Assembly: GCA_934561515.1 (NCBI GenBank)
Contig: CAKTGM010000006.1
Coordinates: 1-64,000 of the forward strand
DNA from: an uncultured Oscillospiraceae bacterium
Lineage (GTDB): Bacteria > Bacillota > Clostridia > Oscillospirales > Oscillospiraceae
Direction: 5' to 3'
DNA: 64,000 nucleotides
This document shows, piece by piece, positions 42,997 to 51,797 of this stretch (position 1 is its first letter; each line of letters starts with the position of its first letter). Made by a program: the position numbers and the translations under genes. The notes under the pieces are model-generated. The model had not been told where the DNA came from. It did no database searches and saw only the letters and a program-made list of their open reading frames with translations.

Positions 42997-44373
42997 TTAG
43001 TAGCTGCCGAGGTCGGCGGACTTGTCGCCCTCGACGCTGACGCCGAAGACATAGTCGTTGCCGGGCAGGATGGCGTTGAGGATGACGCCGCAGAGGGCCG
43101 CGATGGCAAGGCCGGAGAGCGTGACCGCCGCGTCGCCGACGGTGAAGGTGATGCCGCCGACCGAGCTGAAGCCGAGGCCGCTGACGAACATGACCGCCGC
43201 GATGATGAGGTTGCGGGACTTGGTGAGGTCGACCTGGTTCTCCACGATGTTGCGCACGCCGACTGCGGAGATCATACCGTAGAGGATGAAGCTGACACCG
43301 CCGACGATGGCCGCGGGGATGGAGTTGACGAGCGCGTCAAACTTGGGGGAGAAGCTCAGGATGATGGCATAGATGGCGGCGAGACGCACAACGCGGGGGT
43401 CGTAGACCTTGGAGAGGGCGAGCACGCCGGTGTTTTCGCCGTAGGTGGTGTTGGCAGGGCCGCCGAACATACCGGCAAAGGCGGTGGCAAGACCGTCGCC
43501 GAGCAGCGTGCGGTGCAGGCCGGGGTCTTCGATGAAGCTGCGGCCGGTGGTGGAGGAGATGGCGGAGATGTCGCCGATGTGCTCCATCATGGCGGCGATG
43601 GCGATGGGCGCCATGACAAGGATGGCGGAAACGTCGAACTTTGCGATGACGAACTTCTGGAGGCCAACGAGGTGCGCTTCGTTGACGGAGACAAGGTTGA
43701 CGAGCGGCTGCATCACGCCGTCGGCATCGGGGAGCTGTGCGCCGCAGGCGCTGGCGATGAGAGCGATGATGTAGCTGCCGACCACGCCGAGGAGGATGGG
43801 GATGATCTTGACCATGCCCTTGCCCCAGATATTTGCAACCACGATGATCGCCATGGCAACGAGCGCGAGCCACCAGCAGGTGGAGGCATTATTGATGGCG
43901 GAGCCGGAGAGGTTGAGGCCGATCATGATGATCATGGGGCCGGTGACGATGGGCGGGAAGTAACGCATGACGGTCTTCGCGCCGAGGAGCTTGAAGAGCA
44001 GCGCCAGCACGAGGTAGAGAAGGCCTGCGATCACGATGCCGCCGAGCGCGTAGGCGAGCTTGAGCTCAGGGTCAATGCCCTCATAAGCGGGGAGCGATGC
44101 GACCGTGGAGAAGCCGCCGAGGTAGGCAAAGGAAGAGCCGAGGAACGCGGGGACCTTGAACTTGGTGCAGACGTGGAAGAGGAGCGTGCCGAGACCTGCA
44201 AAGAGCAGCGTCGTCTGGATGGAGAGGGGCAGGCCGTAGCCCTGCACGAGGATGGGGACGAGCACCGTTGCGCCGAACATGGCGAACATATGCTGCAATC
44301 CGAGGACCAGCATTCTGGGGGTGCCCAGCTGGCGGGCGTCGTAGATGGCTTCGTGTCCGAGTTCTTTCTTCAT
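42997..44373 (-). CDS. uraA: Uracil permease (NCS2 nucleobase:cation symporter)
   Basis: This 458-aa permease has about 14 membrane segments and the NCS2 blocks PAFLGSSFAYLGG, AIAAMMEHIGDISAI (substrate-binding Glu) and GGPANTTYGENTGV, the last typical of uracil rather than xanthine carriers. ATG 44373 gives the start MKKELGHEA; the ribosome site is weak (AAAGGGAA). It is monocistronic. A hairpin with a U-rich tail lies 86-103 nt upstream in the probable leader, so attenuation is possible. No other pyrimidine gene is near. Confidence 0.93.
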   Translation of the reverse strand: MKKELGHEAIYDARQLGTPRMLVLGLQHMFAMFGATVLVPILVQGYGLPLSIQTTLLFAGLGTLLFHVCTKFKVPAFLGSSFAYLGGFSTVASLPAYEGIDPELKLAYALGGIVIAGLLYLVLALLFKLLGAKTVMRYFPPIVTGPMIIMIGLNLSGSAINNASTCWWLALVAMAIIVVANIWGKGMVKIIPILLGVVGSYIIALIASACGAQLPDADGVMQPLVNLVSVNEAHLVGLQKFVIAKFDVSAILVMAPIAIAAMMEHIGDISAISSTTGRSFIEDPGLHRTLLGDGLATAFAGMFGGPANTTYGENTGVLALSKVYDPRVVRLAAIYAIILSFSPKFDALVNSIPAAIVGGVSFILYGMISAVGVRNIVENQVDLTKSRNLIIAAVMFVSGLGFSSVGGITFTVGDAAVTLSGLAIAALCGVILNAILPGNDYVFGVSVEGDKSADLGSY

Positions 44374-44447
44374 ATGATTTTTCCCTTTCTGCTTTCTTTT
44401 TATTCTCATTTTACATTTGAATAAACATGATTTGGCCCCGCGCGGGC

Positions 44448-44476
44448 AAAAAGAAAGACCGGTAAAAAATTACCGG
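44448..44476 (-). terminator. Terminator-like hairpin in the uraA leader
   Basis: On the minus strand CCGGTAA / TTACCGG (44476-44459, loop of four) is followed by TCTTTCTTTTTG. It lies upstream of uraA, so it may be an attenuator. The rest of the 443-nt gap 44374-44816 holds the gltP promoter and a short unsupported hydrophobic frame. Confidence 0.5.
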
Positions 44477-44722
44477 CCGACGGAAATCAAATCAATATCA
44501 ACAAAAACGGAAACAAAACGGCTCATGGAGGCGTTTTTTGTTGTCTGCGCGGCGCTGAGCATCATGGCGGCAGTCCTCCCATCGTTTGTTTTCGTCTGAA
44601 AAAGAATACCTGAAAGCAGGGAAAATTGCAAGGTGGGATATTGCACAAGAAAAATGAAGGATATCTTTCTTTTTTGTCGCAATTTGCGGGCGGAAAGACG
44701 AAACTTTTCCTGCAAAACCCCC

Positions 44723-44751
44723 TTGCCAAATGAAATTAAATGCAGTACAAT
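44723..44751 (+). promoter_or_regulatory. Sigma-A promoter of the symporter gene
   Basis: TTGCCA (44723-44728), a 17-nt spacer and TACAAT (44746-44751). The leader can form an imperfect hairpin between CCCCTATT and AATGGGGG (44760-44787). Confidence 0.7.
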
Positions 44752-44816
44752 AAGTGTGACCCCTATTGATAATGTCTATAAATGGGGGATCTTGATTTAG
44801 AAAGTGTGTGTGGAGC

Positions 44817-46052
44817 ATGGAAAAGAAAAAACTCAGCCTGCCGGCGCAGATCGTTATTGCGCTCATCCTTGGTATTGCGGCCGGCCTTATCTTCTATTTT
44901 ATCGGTAAGCCCGAATTTACCACCAACTACTTAAAGCCCTTCGGCACGATCTTCGTCAACCTCCTGAAGTTCATCGTCGTGCCCGTCGTGCTGCTGTCGA
45001 TGATCGACGGCATCATCTCGATGGGCGATATGAAAAAGGTCGGCTCCGTCGGCTGGAAGACGGTCGCCTACTTCCTCATCACCACGGCGCTGGCCTGCGT
45101 CATCGGCCTTCTCTTTGCAAACCTCTTCAACAATGCCGGCTGGTTCCCCACGCTTGCGCTGGAAGAGGGCGCTGTGTGGGATAAGGCGACGAGTGCCAAT
45201 TTCATGGATACGCTGGTCGGCATCTTCCCGAGCAACATGTGGAAGTCCTTCACGGAAGCCAGCATGCTGCAGGTCATCGTCATTGCGCTGATGTTCGGCG
45301 GCGGCATCCTCGCCGCGGGCGAGAAGGGCAAGCTTGCCAAGGACCTGGTCTCCACGCTCTATGCGGTCATCGAGCGCGTGATGGCGTTCATCATTTCCCT
45401 CAGCCCCATTGGCGTGTTCACGATGATGGCATGGGTCGTCGCCACGCAGGGCCCCGAGATCCTGACGTCTCTCGGTATCGTGCTTGGCTGCGCTTACCTC
45501 GGCTACATCGTCCACGCGATCGTCTGCTACTCTTTCTCTGCCAAGGCCTTTGCGGGCATCAGCCCCTTCCGCTTCTTCAAGAAGGCATCCCCCGCGATGA
45601 TCTTCGCCTTCACCTCCACCTCCTCCGCCGCCACCATCCCCCTGAGCAAGGAGTGCGCAGATGAGCTGGGCGCAGAGAATGATGTATCCTCTTTCGTCAT
45701 CCCCCTCGGCGCGACGATCAACATGGACGGCACGGCCATCTATCAGTGCGTTGCCACGATCTTCCTCGCCACCTGCTGCGGCATGACGCTGACCCTCGGC
45801 CAGATGGTCACGATCGTTGTCACTGCGACGCTTGCCTCCATCGGCACGGCCGGTACGCCGGGCGCGGGCATGATCATGCTCGCCATGGTGCTCGAAGCGA
45901 TGAACATCCCCGTTGACATGATCATGATCATCTACGGCATCGACCGTCTCTTCGACATGGGCCGTACCTGCCTGAACATCACGGGCGATATCTCCTGCGC
46001 CTGCTGCGTGACCAAGTGGGAGAGCAAGAAGGCCGCGCAGACTGCCAAGTAA
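44817..46052 (+). CDS. Dicarboxylate/amino acid:cation symporter (DAACS family)
   Basis: This 411-aa transporter takes up glutamate, aspartate, serine/threonine or C4-dicarboxylates with Na+ or H+. It has about eight membrane helices and two re-entrant loops with the serine-rich TSTSSAATIPLS motif and the cation/substrate motif NMDGTAIY. The pattern LGAENDVSSFVIPLGATINMDG fits a GltP/SstT-like carrier; the exact substrate cannot be read. ATG 44817 gives the usual start MEKKKLSLPAQI; an in-frame GTG at 44808 is also possible, and neither has a clear ribosome site. It is monocistronic. Confidence 0.92.
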   Translation: MEKKKLSLPAQIVIALILGIAAGLIFYFIGKPEFTTNYLKPFGTIFVNLLKFIVVPVVLLSMIDGIISMGDMKKVGSVGWKTVAYFLITTALACVIGLLFANLFNNAGWFPTLALEEGAVWDKATSANFMDTLVGIFPSNMWKSFTEASMLQVIVIALMFGGGILAAGEKGKLAKDLVSTLYAVIERVMAFIISLSPIGVFTMMAWVVATQGPEILTSLGIVLGCAYLGYIVHAIVCYSFSAKAFAGISPFRFFKKASPAMIFAFTSTSSAATIPLSKECADELGAENDVSSFVIPLGATINMDGTAIYQCVATIFLATCCGMTLTLGQMVTIVVTATLASIGTAGTPGAGMIMLAMVLEAMNIPVDMIMIIYGIDRLFDMGRTCLNITGDISCACCVTKWESKKAAQTAK

Positions 46053-46071
46053 TTTTCTGTTCCGCAATCAA

Positions 46072-46102
46072 AATGCCGCCCCGATTCGGGGCGGCATTTT
46101 TC
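46072..46102 (+). terminator. Terminator of the symporter gene
   Basis: AATGCCGCCCC (46072-46082) pairs with GGGGCGGCATT (46088-46098), followed by T3 and a pyrimidine stretch. Confidence 0.85.
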
Positions 46103-46124
46103 GTCCGAACAAAGCGGATTGGGA

Positions 46125-46153
46125 TTGCATTTTAACACAGCGGGGCATACAAT
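46125..46153 (+). promoter_or_regulatory. Sigma-A promoter of the DMT transporter gene
   Basis: TTGCAT (46125-46130), a 17-nt spacer and TACAAT (46148-46153). Confidence 0.65.
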
Positions 46154-46191
46154 GATGCTGCTTCGCCGAAGGCGGGCGCGGGAGGAAGAAG

Positions 46192-47154
46192 ATGACAAGA
46201 GAACGCAAACGGGGATACCTCTATATTCTGCTGACGGCCATGCTCTATTCCACGACCGAGGTTGCGCTCAAGGCCCTCGGCGGCGCGTTCGCGCCCATGC
46301 AGGTGACGGTGGAGCGCGTGCTGCTCGGCGCGCTGGCGCTGCTGCCGTTTGCGCTCCGGGACTTAAAAGCGCGCGGCGTTCGCCTCACAAGATCGGACTG
46401 GGGCTACTTTGCGCTGCTCGGCTTTCTCACGGTGACGCTGCATATGTCGCTTTTACAGATGGCGGTGCTGCACATGGACGCCTCAGCCACGTCGATCATT
46501 TACTCAGGGAATCCCGTTTTTGCGCTGGCGGCGGCGCATCTCATCCTGCGCGAGCCGCTCAAAAAGAACCACCTGCTCGCCATCGGCATAGAGCTTGCCG
46601 GTATCCTTCTGATCCTCAACCCCGCAAGGCTTGAAGTAAGCCTCCGCGGGTTTCTGGAGATCCTCGGCGCGACGATCCTCTTCGCCATGTACGGCACGCT
46701 CTGCAAGCTGCGCGTGGAACGCCTCGGCAGCCTGGTCATCACGGATTTCAACATCCTTGTGGGCGGGCTGGAGCTTTTATTCCTGCTGCTGCTTGGCGAG
46801 CTTCCGGCGATCGGCGCGCTTTACCGCAGCCTTGGGCTGGATATCTTCGTCGCTGTGCCGCTTTTTTCAGGCTTCACAGTCAAATCGACGCTCCTTTTGT
46901 GCCATGTCGGCATCGGCTGCGCGGCGATCGGCTTTCTGCTCGTGGCGAAGATCACGGAGTACACCTCCGCGACCGAGGCTTCGTTCGTCTATCTCGTCAA
47001 GCCCGTTCTCGCAACGGCTTTGGCGGTGGCGGTGTACGGCGAGCACATCAGCGTGAACCGTATGCTCGGCATCGCGCTCTTTGTGCTCTCGTCGCTGTGC
47101 GTCAGCGTGCCGCTGCTGCGCGAGCTGCGGCGGGGAAGCGGGGCGAAGGCATAG
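46192..47154 (+). CDS. DMT-superfamily (EamA) transporter
   Basis: This 320-aa membrane protein has ten hydrophobic segments in two EamA repeats (about residues 9-140 and 155-305). Typical marks are SATSIIYSGNPVFALAAAHLILREPL at the end of the first repeat and TEASFVYLVKPVLATALAVAVYGEHI in the second. EamA carriers usually export or import small metabolites such as amino acids; the substrate is unknown. GGGAGG precedes ATG 46192 by 6 nt. It is monocistronic between its own promoter and terminator. Confidence 0.92.
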   Translation: MTRERKRGYLYILLTAMLYSTTEVALKALGGAFAPMQVTVERVLLGALALLPFALRDLKARGVRLTRSDWGYFALLGFLTVTLHMSLLQMAVLHMDASATSIIYSGNPVFALAAAHLILREPLKKNHLLAIGIELAGILLILNPARLEVSLRGFLEILGATILFAMYGTLCKLRVERLGSLVITDFNILVGGLELLFLLLLGELPAIGALYRSLGLDIFVAVPLFSGFTVKSTLLLCHVGIGCAAIGFLLVAKITEYTSATEASFVYLVKPVLATALAVAVYGEHISVNRMLGIALFVLSSLCVSVPLLRELRRGSGAKA

Positions 47155-47160
47155 AACAAA

Positions 47161-47192
47161 AAGAGGAAGGGCAGCGCCCTTCCTCTTTTTTC
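47161..47192 (+). terminator. Terminator of the DMT transporter gene
   Basis: AAGAGGAAGGGC (47161-47172) pairs with GCCCTTCCTCTT (47176-47187), followed by T4. Confidence 0.9.
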
Positions 47193-47229
47193 TGCAATAT
47201 GTGATTGCTCCAAATGCCCGGCGCGCCCT

Positions 47230-48258
47230 TTACTGCGCAAGATAGGCTTTCAGCAGGGCAAAGGTATTGTAGATGCCGTCAAGATGCGTGCGCTCGTAGC
47301 CGTGAGAGGCATACACGCCCGGACCGATCAGGCCGTGGCGCACATCGTAGCCCGTGCGGATGGCAACGGAGGCGTCCGAAGAGTAGCTGTAGTAGGTGTC
47401 CACGGCGTAGTCGATGCCCGCCTCCTGCGCGCAGCGGATGAGCTTGTTGGTGAACTCGCGGTTGTAGGGGCCGCTCTTGTCCTTGGCACAGATGGACACC
47501 TGACGCTCCGTGCAGCTGACATTGTCGCCCACGCAGCCCATGTCCACGGCCAGCAGCTCGACCGTGTCGGCGGCAATGCCGCACGCGCCGCCGTGACCGA
47601 TCTCCTCAAAGACGGTGAAGAGCACATCGACGCGGCGCTTGAGCTGGATGCGCTCCTCGCTGATCCACTTGGCAAGCGTCAGAATCGCCACGACCGAGGC
47701 CTTGTCGTCAAGATAGCGGCTCTTGACGTAGCCCGTCTCGGTGATGCGCAGGCGCGGCTCGAGGGCGATCGCGTCACCGGGCAGGATGCCCATCTTTTTC
47801 ACGTCCTCCGCCGTTTTCACGTCGTAGTCGAGCACGATCTCCATATTTTTGTTGAGGTCGCGCTCCTGGTTCGGCTCGGGATTGACGTGCACCGAGGCGT
47901 TGCAGAGCTGGAGCGTGCCCTCGTAGGCGCCGTTGAAGCGCGTGATGACCCTCACGTTTTCCGCCTCGGCGTTGTGCACGTTGAGCGTCATATTGGAGAT
48001 GGCGAGACGGCCGTTCGGCTTGATGTACTGCACGACCGCGCCCAGCGTGTCCGCGTGCGCCGTGAGCGTGAGCGGCTCGCCCTCGCCGCCGAGCGTGACG
48101 CACACGCCGCCCTTGACGAGACGGCGCGGGGCAAAGCCCATCGCGCGCAGCGTGTTGCACAGGTACTGCTGGATGTCCTCAGTGCAGCCGGAGGGGCTGT
48201 CGATGCCGAGCACGGCGTGGAGCTGCTCGCGGATATAGGATACGTAGATATCTTCCAT
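47230..48258 (-). CDS. M42-family metallopeptidase (aminopeptidase)
   Basis: This 342-aa enzyme belongs to the M42 group of cobalt/zinc aminopeptidases that form tetrahedral particles and trim peptides in the cytoplasm. Metal and catalytic motifs include TAHADTLG (His, Asp), SRYLDDKASV (bridging Asp), FEEIGHGG (catalytic Glu and Glu ligand), LAVDMG (Asp) and SHGYERTHLDG (His). GGAGG lies upstream of ATG 48258. It is a single gene; a related deacylase function cannot be excluded. Confidence 0.93.
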   Translation of the reverse strand: MEDIYVSYIREQLHAVLGIDSPSGCTEDIQQYLCNTLRAMGFAPRRLVKGGVCVTLGGEGEPLTLTAHADTLGAVVQYIKPNGRLAISNMTLNVHNAEAENVRVITRFNGAYEGTLQLCNASVHVNPEPNQERDLNKNMEIVLDYDVKTAEDVKKMGILPGDAIALEPRLRITETGYVKSRYLDDKASVVAILTLAKWISEERIQLKRRVDVLFTVFEEIGHGGACGIAADTVELLAVDMGCVGDNVSCTERQVSICAKDKSGPYNREFTNKLIRCAQEAGIDYAVDTYYSYSSDASVAIRTGYDVRHGLIGPGVYASHGYERTHLDGIYNTFALLKAYLAQ

Positions 48259-48349
48259 GGTGGATTCCTCCCTGATCGCTTTTTCACCATTCTACCATGC
48301 TTTTGCAAAAAAACAATGTCTGCGCGGCTTAAATTCGCGCGGGCGGGAG

Positions 48350-48381
48350 AAAAAAGAAAAGACACGCAAAGCGTGTCTTTT
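48350..48381 (-). terminator. Terminator of the tRNA operon
   Basis: A perfect stem around GACACGC-AAA-GCGTGTC (48361-48377), extended by A/T pairs, lies just past tRNA-Cys. On the minus strand it is followed by TTTTCTTTTTTC. Confidence 0.85.
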
Positions 48382-48385
48382 TTTC

Positions 48386-48460
48386 TGGAGGTGACACCCA
48401 GATTTGAACTGGGGAATGAGGGTTTTGCAGACCCTTGCCTTACCACTTGGCTATGTCACC
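48386..48460 (-). tRNA. tRNA-Cys (GCA)
   Basis: A 75-nt cloverleaf with acceptor GGTGACA / TGTCACC, anticodon loop CTGCAAA (anticodon GCA), a T loop TTCAAAT and an encoded CCA end. Last gene of the five-tRNA operon. Confidence 0.96.
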
Positions 48461-48500
48461 GAATGGAAAAAGGAGCAAGTGCTTTGCTCCTTTTCTTTTG

Positions 48501-48576
48501 TGGAGCGGGCGACGAGGCTCGAACTCGCTACCTCCACCTTGGCAAGGTGGCGCTCTACCAGATGAGCTACGCCCGC
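48501..48576 (-). tRNA. tRNA-Gly (GCC)
   Basis: A 76-nt cloverleaf with acceptor GCGGGCG / CGCCCGC, anticodon loop TTGCCAA (anticodon GCC), T loop TTCGAGC and an encoded CCA end. Confidence 0.97.
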
Positions 48577-48579
48577 AAA

Positions 48580-48655
<76 letters not shown>

Positions 48656-48684
48656 ATATCAAGCCGCTATTGCAGCCTGACGTA

Positions 48685-48761
48685 TGGCGACCAGGAAGGG
48701 GTTCGAACCCTCGACCTCCGGCGTGACAGGCCGGCGTTCTAACCAGCTGAACTACCTGGCC
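48685..48761 (-). tRNA. tRNA-Asp (GTC)
   Basis: A 77-nt cloverleaf with acceptor GGCCAGG / CCTGGTC, anticodon loop CTGTCAC (anticodon GTC), discriminator G as expected for Asp, T loop TTCGAAC and an encoded CCA end. Confidence 0.97.
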
Positions 48762-48768
48762 GAATGAT

Positions 48769-48844
48769 TGGTGGGAACAACAGGGCTCGAACCTGTGACC
48801 CCCTGCTTGTAAGGCAGGTGCTCTCCCAGCTGAGCTATGCTCCC
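48769..48844 (-). tRNA. tRNA-Val (TAC)
   Basis: A 76-nt cloverleaf with acceptor GGGAGCA / TGTTCCC, anticodon loop CTTACAA (anticodon TAC), T loop TTCGAGC and an encoded CCA end. First gene of the operon. Confidence 0.97.
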
Positions 48845-48877
48845 CACTCGAAATCGCTTCGGCGAACGACAAGGGTT

Positions 48878-48906
48878 ATTATACAGAAGAACCCCCTCCG
48901 TGTCAA
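48878..48906 (-). promoter_or_regulatory. Consensus sigma-A promoter of the tRNA operon
   Basis: On the minus strand TTGACA (48906-48901), a 17-nt spacer and TATAAT (48883-48878), a full consensus match. The first mature tRNA begins 34 nt downstream of the -10 box. Confidence 0.92.
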
Positions 48907-48952
48907 CCATATTTTTCGATTTTTTTGAATTTTTTTGAGAAAGCTGATTTCC

Positions 48953-49855
48953 TTACTTGCCGCTCTTCTTCAGCTCGGCGATCATCGCCTGCAGCTCCTC
49001 GGCTGTAAAGGACTGAACTTTGTCGCAGAACTGGCAGGAGAGCTCCGCGCCGCCCTGTTCCTCCACGATCTGCTCGAGCTCCTTCGAGCCGAGCGAGAGC
49101 AGCGCGCGCTCCGTGCGCTCGCGCGAGCAGTAGCAGCGGTATTCGATCGGATCGACGGAGAGGATCTCCATGTCAAAGTCGGAAAGCACCGTTTTGAGCA
49201 TGGCGGCGGGGTCGGGATTCTCCTTTAAAATGTTCGTCACGCTCGGCGCTGCGTAGATGCCGCCCTCGACTTTGGTGATCACGTCCTCGCCCGCGCCGGG
49301 GAGGAGCTGGATGAGATAGCCGCCCGCGGTGAGCACGCTGCGGTCGCGGTCGATGAGCACACCGAGGCCGCAGGCCGACGGGATCTGCTCGGATTCGACA
49401 TAGTAGGCCGCCACATCCTCGGCGATCTCGCCGCCGAGCAGGTCGATCGTGCCGACGTAGGGCTCGCGCATATTGAGATCCTTGATGACCGTGAGCGTGC
49501 CGTTGTGGCCGACGGCGGCGCCGACGTCCAGCTTGCCGTCCTCGCGCAGCGCGAGGTCAACGGCGGGATTCTGCACATAACCGCGCACATTGCCCTCGGA
49601 GTCCGATACGGTCAGGATGCTGCCGAGCGGGCCGTCGCCCTTGATCTGCATCGTGACGCTCGCGCCGCTGTCCTTGAGGGCGTTGCCCATCATCGAGCAG
49701 GCGGCGAGCGCGCGGCCGAGCGCGGCGGTCGCGACGGGGGTGGTGTGGTGAATCTGGCGGGCGCGCTCCGTTAAGCCGCGCGTGTAGACCGCGACGGCGT
49801 TGACCATGCCGTCTTTCGAGATGGCGCGGACCAGACAATCCTGATAGGCTTCCAT
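48953..49855 (-). CDS. hslO: Redox-regulated chaperonin Hsp33
   Basis: Hsp33 is a cytoplasmic holdase switched on by oxidation: a zinc bound by four cysteines is lost as disulfides form. This 300-aa protein has the N-terminal fold with TPVATAALGRALAA and SILTVSDSEGNVRGYVQNP, and the C-terminal zinc site CYC (about residue 241) and CQFC (about 274). ATG 49855 gives the normal length; longer frames upstream cross into the methyltransferase gene. It lies 10 nt after that gene and may be cotranscribed with it. Confidence 0.95.
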   Translation of the reverse strand: MEAYQDCLVRAISKDGMVNAVAVYTRGLTERARQIHHTTPVATAALGRALAACSMMGNALKDSGASVTMQIKGDGPLGSILTVSDSEGNVRGYVQNPAVDLALREDGKLDVGAAVGHNGTLTVIKDLNMREPYVGTIDLLGGEIAEDVAAYYVESEQIPSACGLGVLIDRDRSVLTAGGYLIQLLPGAGEDVITKVEGGIYAAPSVTNILKENPDPAAMLKTVLSDFDMEILSVDPIEYRCYCSRERTERALLSLGSKELEQIVEEQGGAELSCQFCDKVQSFTAEELQAMIAELKKSGK

Positions 49856-49865
49856 ATAGGGTTCC

Positions 49866-50609
49866 TCACTTTCTGATACAACTGAAATAAATGCGGCCGT
49901 CGCGCTCATTCGCGCAGCGCAGCCTGAGCTCGCCGTGCGTGCGGATGGCCGTGAAACCGGCTTCCTCGAGCCATGCGCGCAGTTCCTCAACGGAATAGGC
50001 GCGCTGGTGGTGCTCTTCAAAGTCGCGCTCCCACGCGCCGTCCGGCCGGAGACGGAAGAGATCGACCTCATAGTCGAGCATCTTGATATGTTTGCGGTAG
50101 CGCGTGCGCCAGAGGCAGAAGACGTCCTCGCGCTCGTCGAGCAGCACCTCGCCGTCGAGTTTTTCCATCTTGGAAACGGCGTGCACGTCGAAAACGAGCG
50201 AGCCGCCGGGGGCGATCGTTTCGTGCAGGCGGGCAAAGGTGCGCTGCACGTCGCGCGCTCGCGTCAGGTAATTGATGCTGTCGAGGCAGCAGATGGCGGC
50301 GTCGACCGGTTCAAGCAGCCACAGGCGCGGCATCGACTGGCACAAAAGCAGCGGCGGCGGGTCGAACGCGGCGAGCTTCTGCTGCGCCTGAGAGAGCATC
50401 TCGGGGGAATAGTCGACGCCCGTGACCGCGTAGCCGCGGCGGGCGAAGAGCGCGCTCATCGTGCCCGTGCCGCAGGCAAGGTCGAGCAGCGACTTCACAG
50501 GGCGCTTTGCGCGCAGAAAGAGCTTTTCGACAAAATCGGCGCGCTTTTCGTATGCCACGTCCTCCGTCAGCTCGTCGTAGGATGCGGCCAGCGCTTCATA
50601 GCTGTCCAT
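49866..50609 (-). CDS. Class I SAM-dependent methyltransferase
   Basis: This 247-aa protein has the SAM motif LDLACGTGTMSALFARRGY (about residues 42-60), motif II VDYSPEMLSQAQ and a later DSINYL segment typical of YjiC/YqeM-like small-molecule methyltransferases. The substrate is unknown. AAAGGAGG precedes ATG 50609 by 9 nt. A possible promoter, TTTACT-N17-TAGACT, lies about 35-65 nt upstream on the minus strand. It is followed by hslO. Confidence 0.88.
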   Translation of the reverse strand: MDSYEALAASYDELTEDVAYEKRADFVEKLFLRAKRPVKSLLDLACGTGTMSALFARRGYAVTGVDYSPEMLSQAQQKLAAFDPPPLLLCQSMPRLWLLEPVDAAICCLDSINYLTRARDVQRTFARLHETIAPGGSLVFDVHAVSKMEKLDGEVLLDEREDVFCLWRTRYRKHIKMLDYEVDLFRLRPDGAWERDFEEHHQRAYSVEELRAWLEEAGFTAIRTHGELRLRCANERDGRIYFSCIRK

Positions 50610-50715
50610 CGCCGTCGCCCTCCTTTCATCGGAATATCACTATAGTCTAGCAGACGGGGCGGAAATAGTAAAGTGTCAGGGACGATTTTTCTTGCCCGCG
50701 GCGTGCGGGAGGAAC

Positions 50716-50753
50716 AAAAAAGCGGGGCATTCCCCGGAAGGGGAATGCCCCGC
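50716..50753 (-). terminator. Terminator of the aroQ gene cluster
   Basis: A 14-bp perfect stem (50722-50735 with 50740-50753), a 4-nt loop, and T6 on the minus strand. Confidence 0.92.
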
Positions 50754-50776
50754 TGCGGTACGTCTGGCGCAAAGCC

Positions 50777-51217
50777 TTACTTTTCCGTGGGCTCGAGCTT
50801 TGCCAGCATATCGATGGCCATGGTATAGCTCTCGAAGCCGTGGCCTCGGATCTGCGCGATGCAGGCGGGCGCGGTGACGGACAGATGGCGGAACTCCTCG
50901 CGCTTCTGAATGTCGGACATATGCACCTCCACGGCGGGAATGCGCACGGCCTTGAGCGCGTCGTGGATGGCGTAGCTGTAGTGCGTATAAGCGCCGGGGT
51001 TGATGACGATGCCGTCAAAGGCCGTGTCGGCGTCCTGAATGGCGTCGATGATCGCGCCCTCGTGGTTGGACTGGAAGCACTCCACGGCGAGGCCGCGGCT
51101 CTGGGCGTGCTCGTAGATGCGCGCGCAGAGGGCGGCGTAGTCCTCCTTGCCGTAAATGTCCGGCTCGCGGCGGCCGAGCATATTCATGTTTGCGCCGTTG
51201 ATGACTAAGATCTTCAT
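50777..51217 (-). CDS. aroQ: Type II 3-dehydroquinate dehydratase
   Basis: AroQ converts 3-dehydroquinate to 3-dehydroshikimate in the shikimate pathway. This 146-aa protein has the type II marks: catalytic tyrosine and arginine region GANMNMLGRREPDIYG, SNHEGAIIDAI, VINPGAYTHYSYAI and VEVHMSDI. GGAGG precedes ATG 51217 by 8 nt. It follows the gamma-carbonic-anhydrase gene after 22 nt and is probably cotranscribed with it and the M29 peptidase gene. Confidence 0.96.
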   Translation of the reverse strand: MKILVINGANMNMLGRREPDIYGKEDYAALCARIYEHAQSRGLAVECFQSNHEGAIIDAIQDADTAFDGIVINPGAYTHYSYAIHDALKAVRIPAVEVHMSDIQKREEFRHLSVTAPACIAQIRGHGFESYTMAIDMLAKLEPTEK

Positions 51218-51239
51218 GCGGGTATCCTCCTGTGACAGT

Positions 51240-51743
51240 TTACGCCTGCTTTGCGGCGTGGGCGCGGTACTCCTCGCTCTTTTCAAGGTAGAGCTTTGCG
51301 TTGGCAAGGATGCTCTCGCGCTCCTTTTCCGTCAGCTCGCGCACGACCTTGGCAGGGGAGCCGAGGATCATCGAGCCGTCGGGGGCGTTCATCTTGCCCG
51401 TGACGAGCGCACCTGCGCCGATGATGCAGTCATTGCCGATGACCGCGCCGTCGAGGATCGTCGCGCCCATGCCGACGATGACGCGATCTCCGATCGTCGC
51501 GCCGTGGACGATGGCGCTGTGGCCGACGGACACATCGTCGCCGATCACGACCTTATTGTGGATGAGGGCGAGATCCTGAATGTTGCAGCGCTTGCCGATG
51601 CGCACGCTCTGCAATTCGCCGCGGCAGACGCTGTTGTACCAGAAGGCCGTGCCTTCGCCCGCGACAACGTCGCCGAGCACCTGCGCGCCCTCCATGATGA
51701 GCACTTTGTCGCTGCTTTCGATGCGGTTAAAATTCATAGCCAT
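51240..51743 (-). CDS. Gamma-carbonic-anhydrase-like hexapeptide-repeat protein
   Basis: This 167-aa protein folds as a left-handed beta-helix: it has repeated hexapeptides such as VIGDDV, TIGDRV and VIGNDC. Zinc-ligand positions of gamma carbonic anhydrases are kept in LIHN and VGHSAIVHG. Members may hydrate CO2 or act as CoA-acyl transferases or metal carriers; activity cannot be told from sequence. AAGGAG precedes ATG 51743 by 8 nt. It sits between an M29 peptidase gene and aroQ. Confidence 0.92.
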   Translation of the reverse strand: MAMNFNRIESSDKVLIMEGAQVLGDVVAGEGTAFWYNSVCRGELQSVRIGKRCNIQDLALIHNKVVIGDDVSVGHSAIVHGATIGDRVIVGMGATILDGAVIGNDCIIGAGALVTGKMNAPDGSMILGSPAKVVRELTEKERESILANAKLYLEKSEEYRAHAAKQA

Positions 51744-51797
51744 GGTATGTTCTCCTTATCAAGCGGGCGCGGCCTGCGCAGCCCGAAATATCTTTTT

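Noticed and set aside
44417..44599. 60-codon plus-strand frame ending in a hydrophobic stretch (MEAFFVVCAALSIMAAV...)
   Set aside because: A short membrane peptide is possible, but there is no ribosome site at either ATG, it overlaps the uraA leader hairpin, and I know no homologue.
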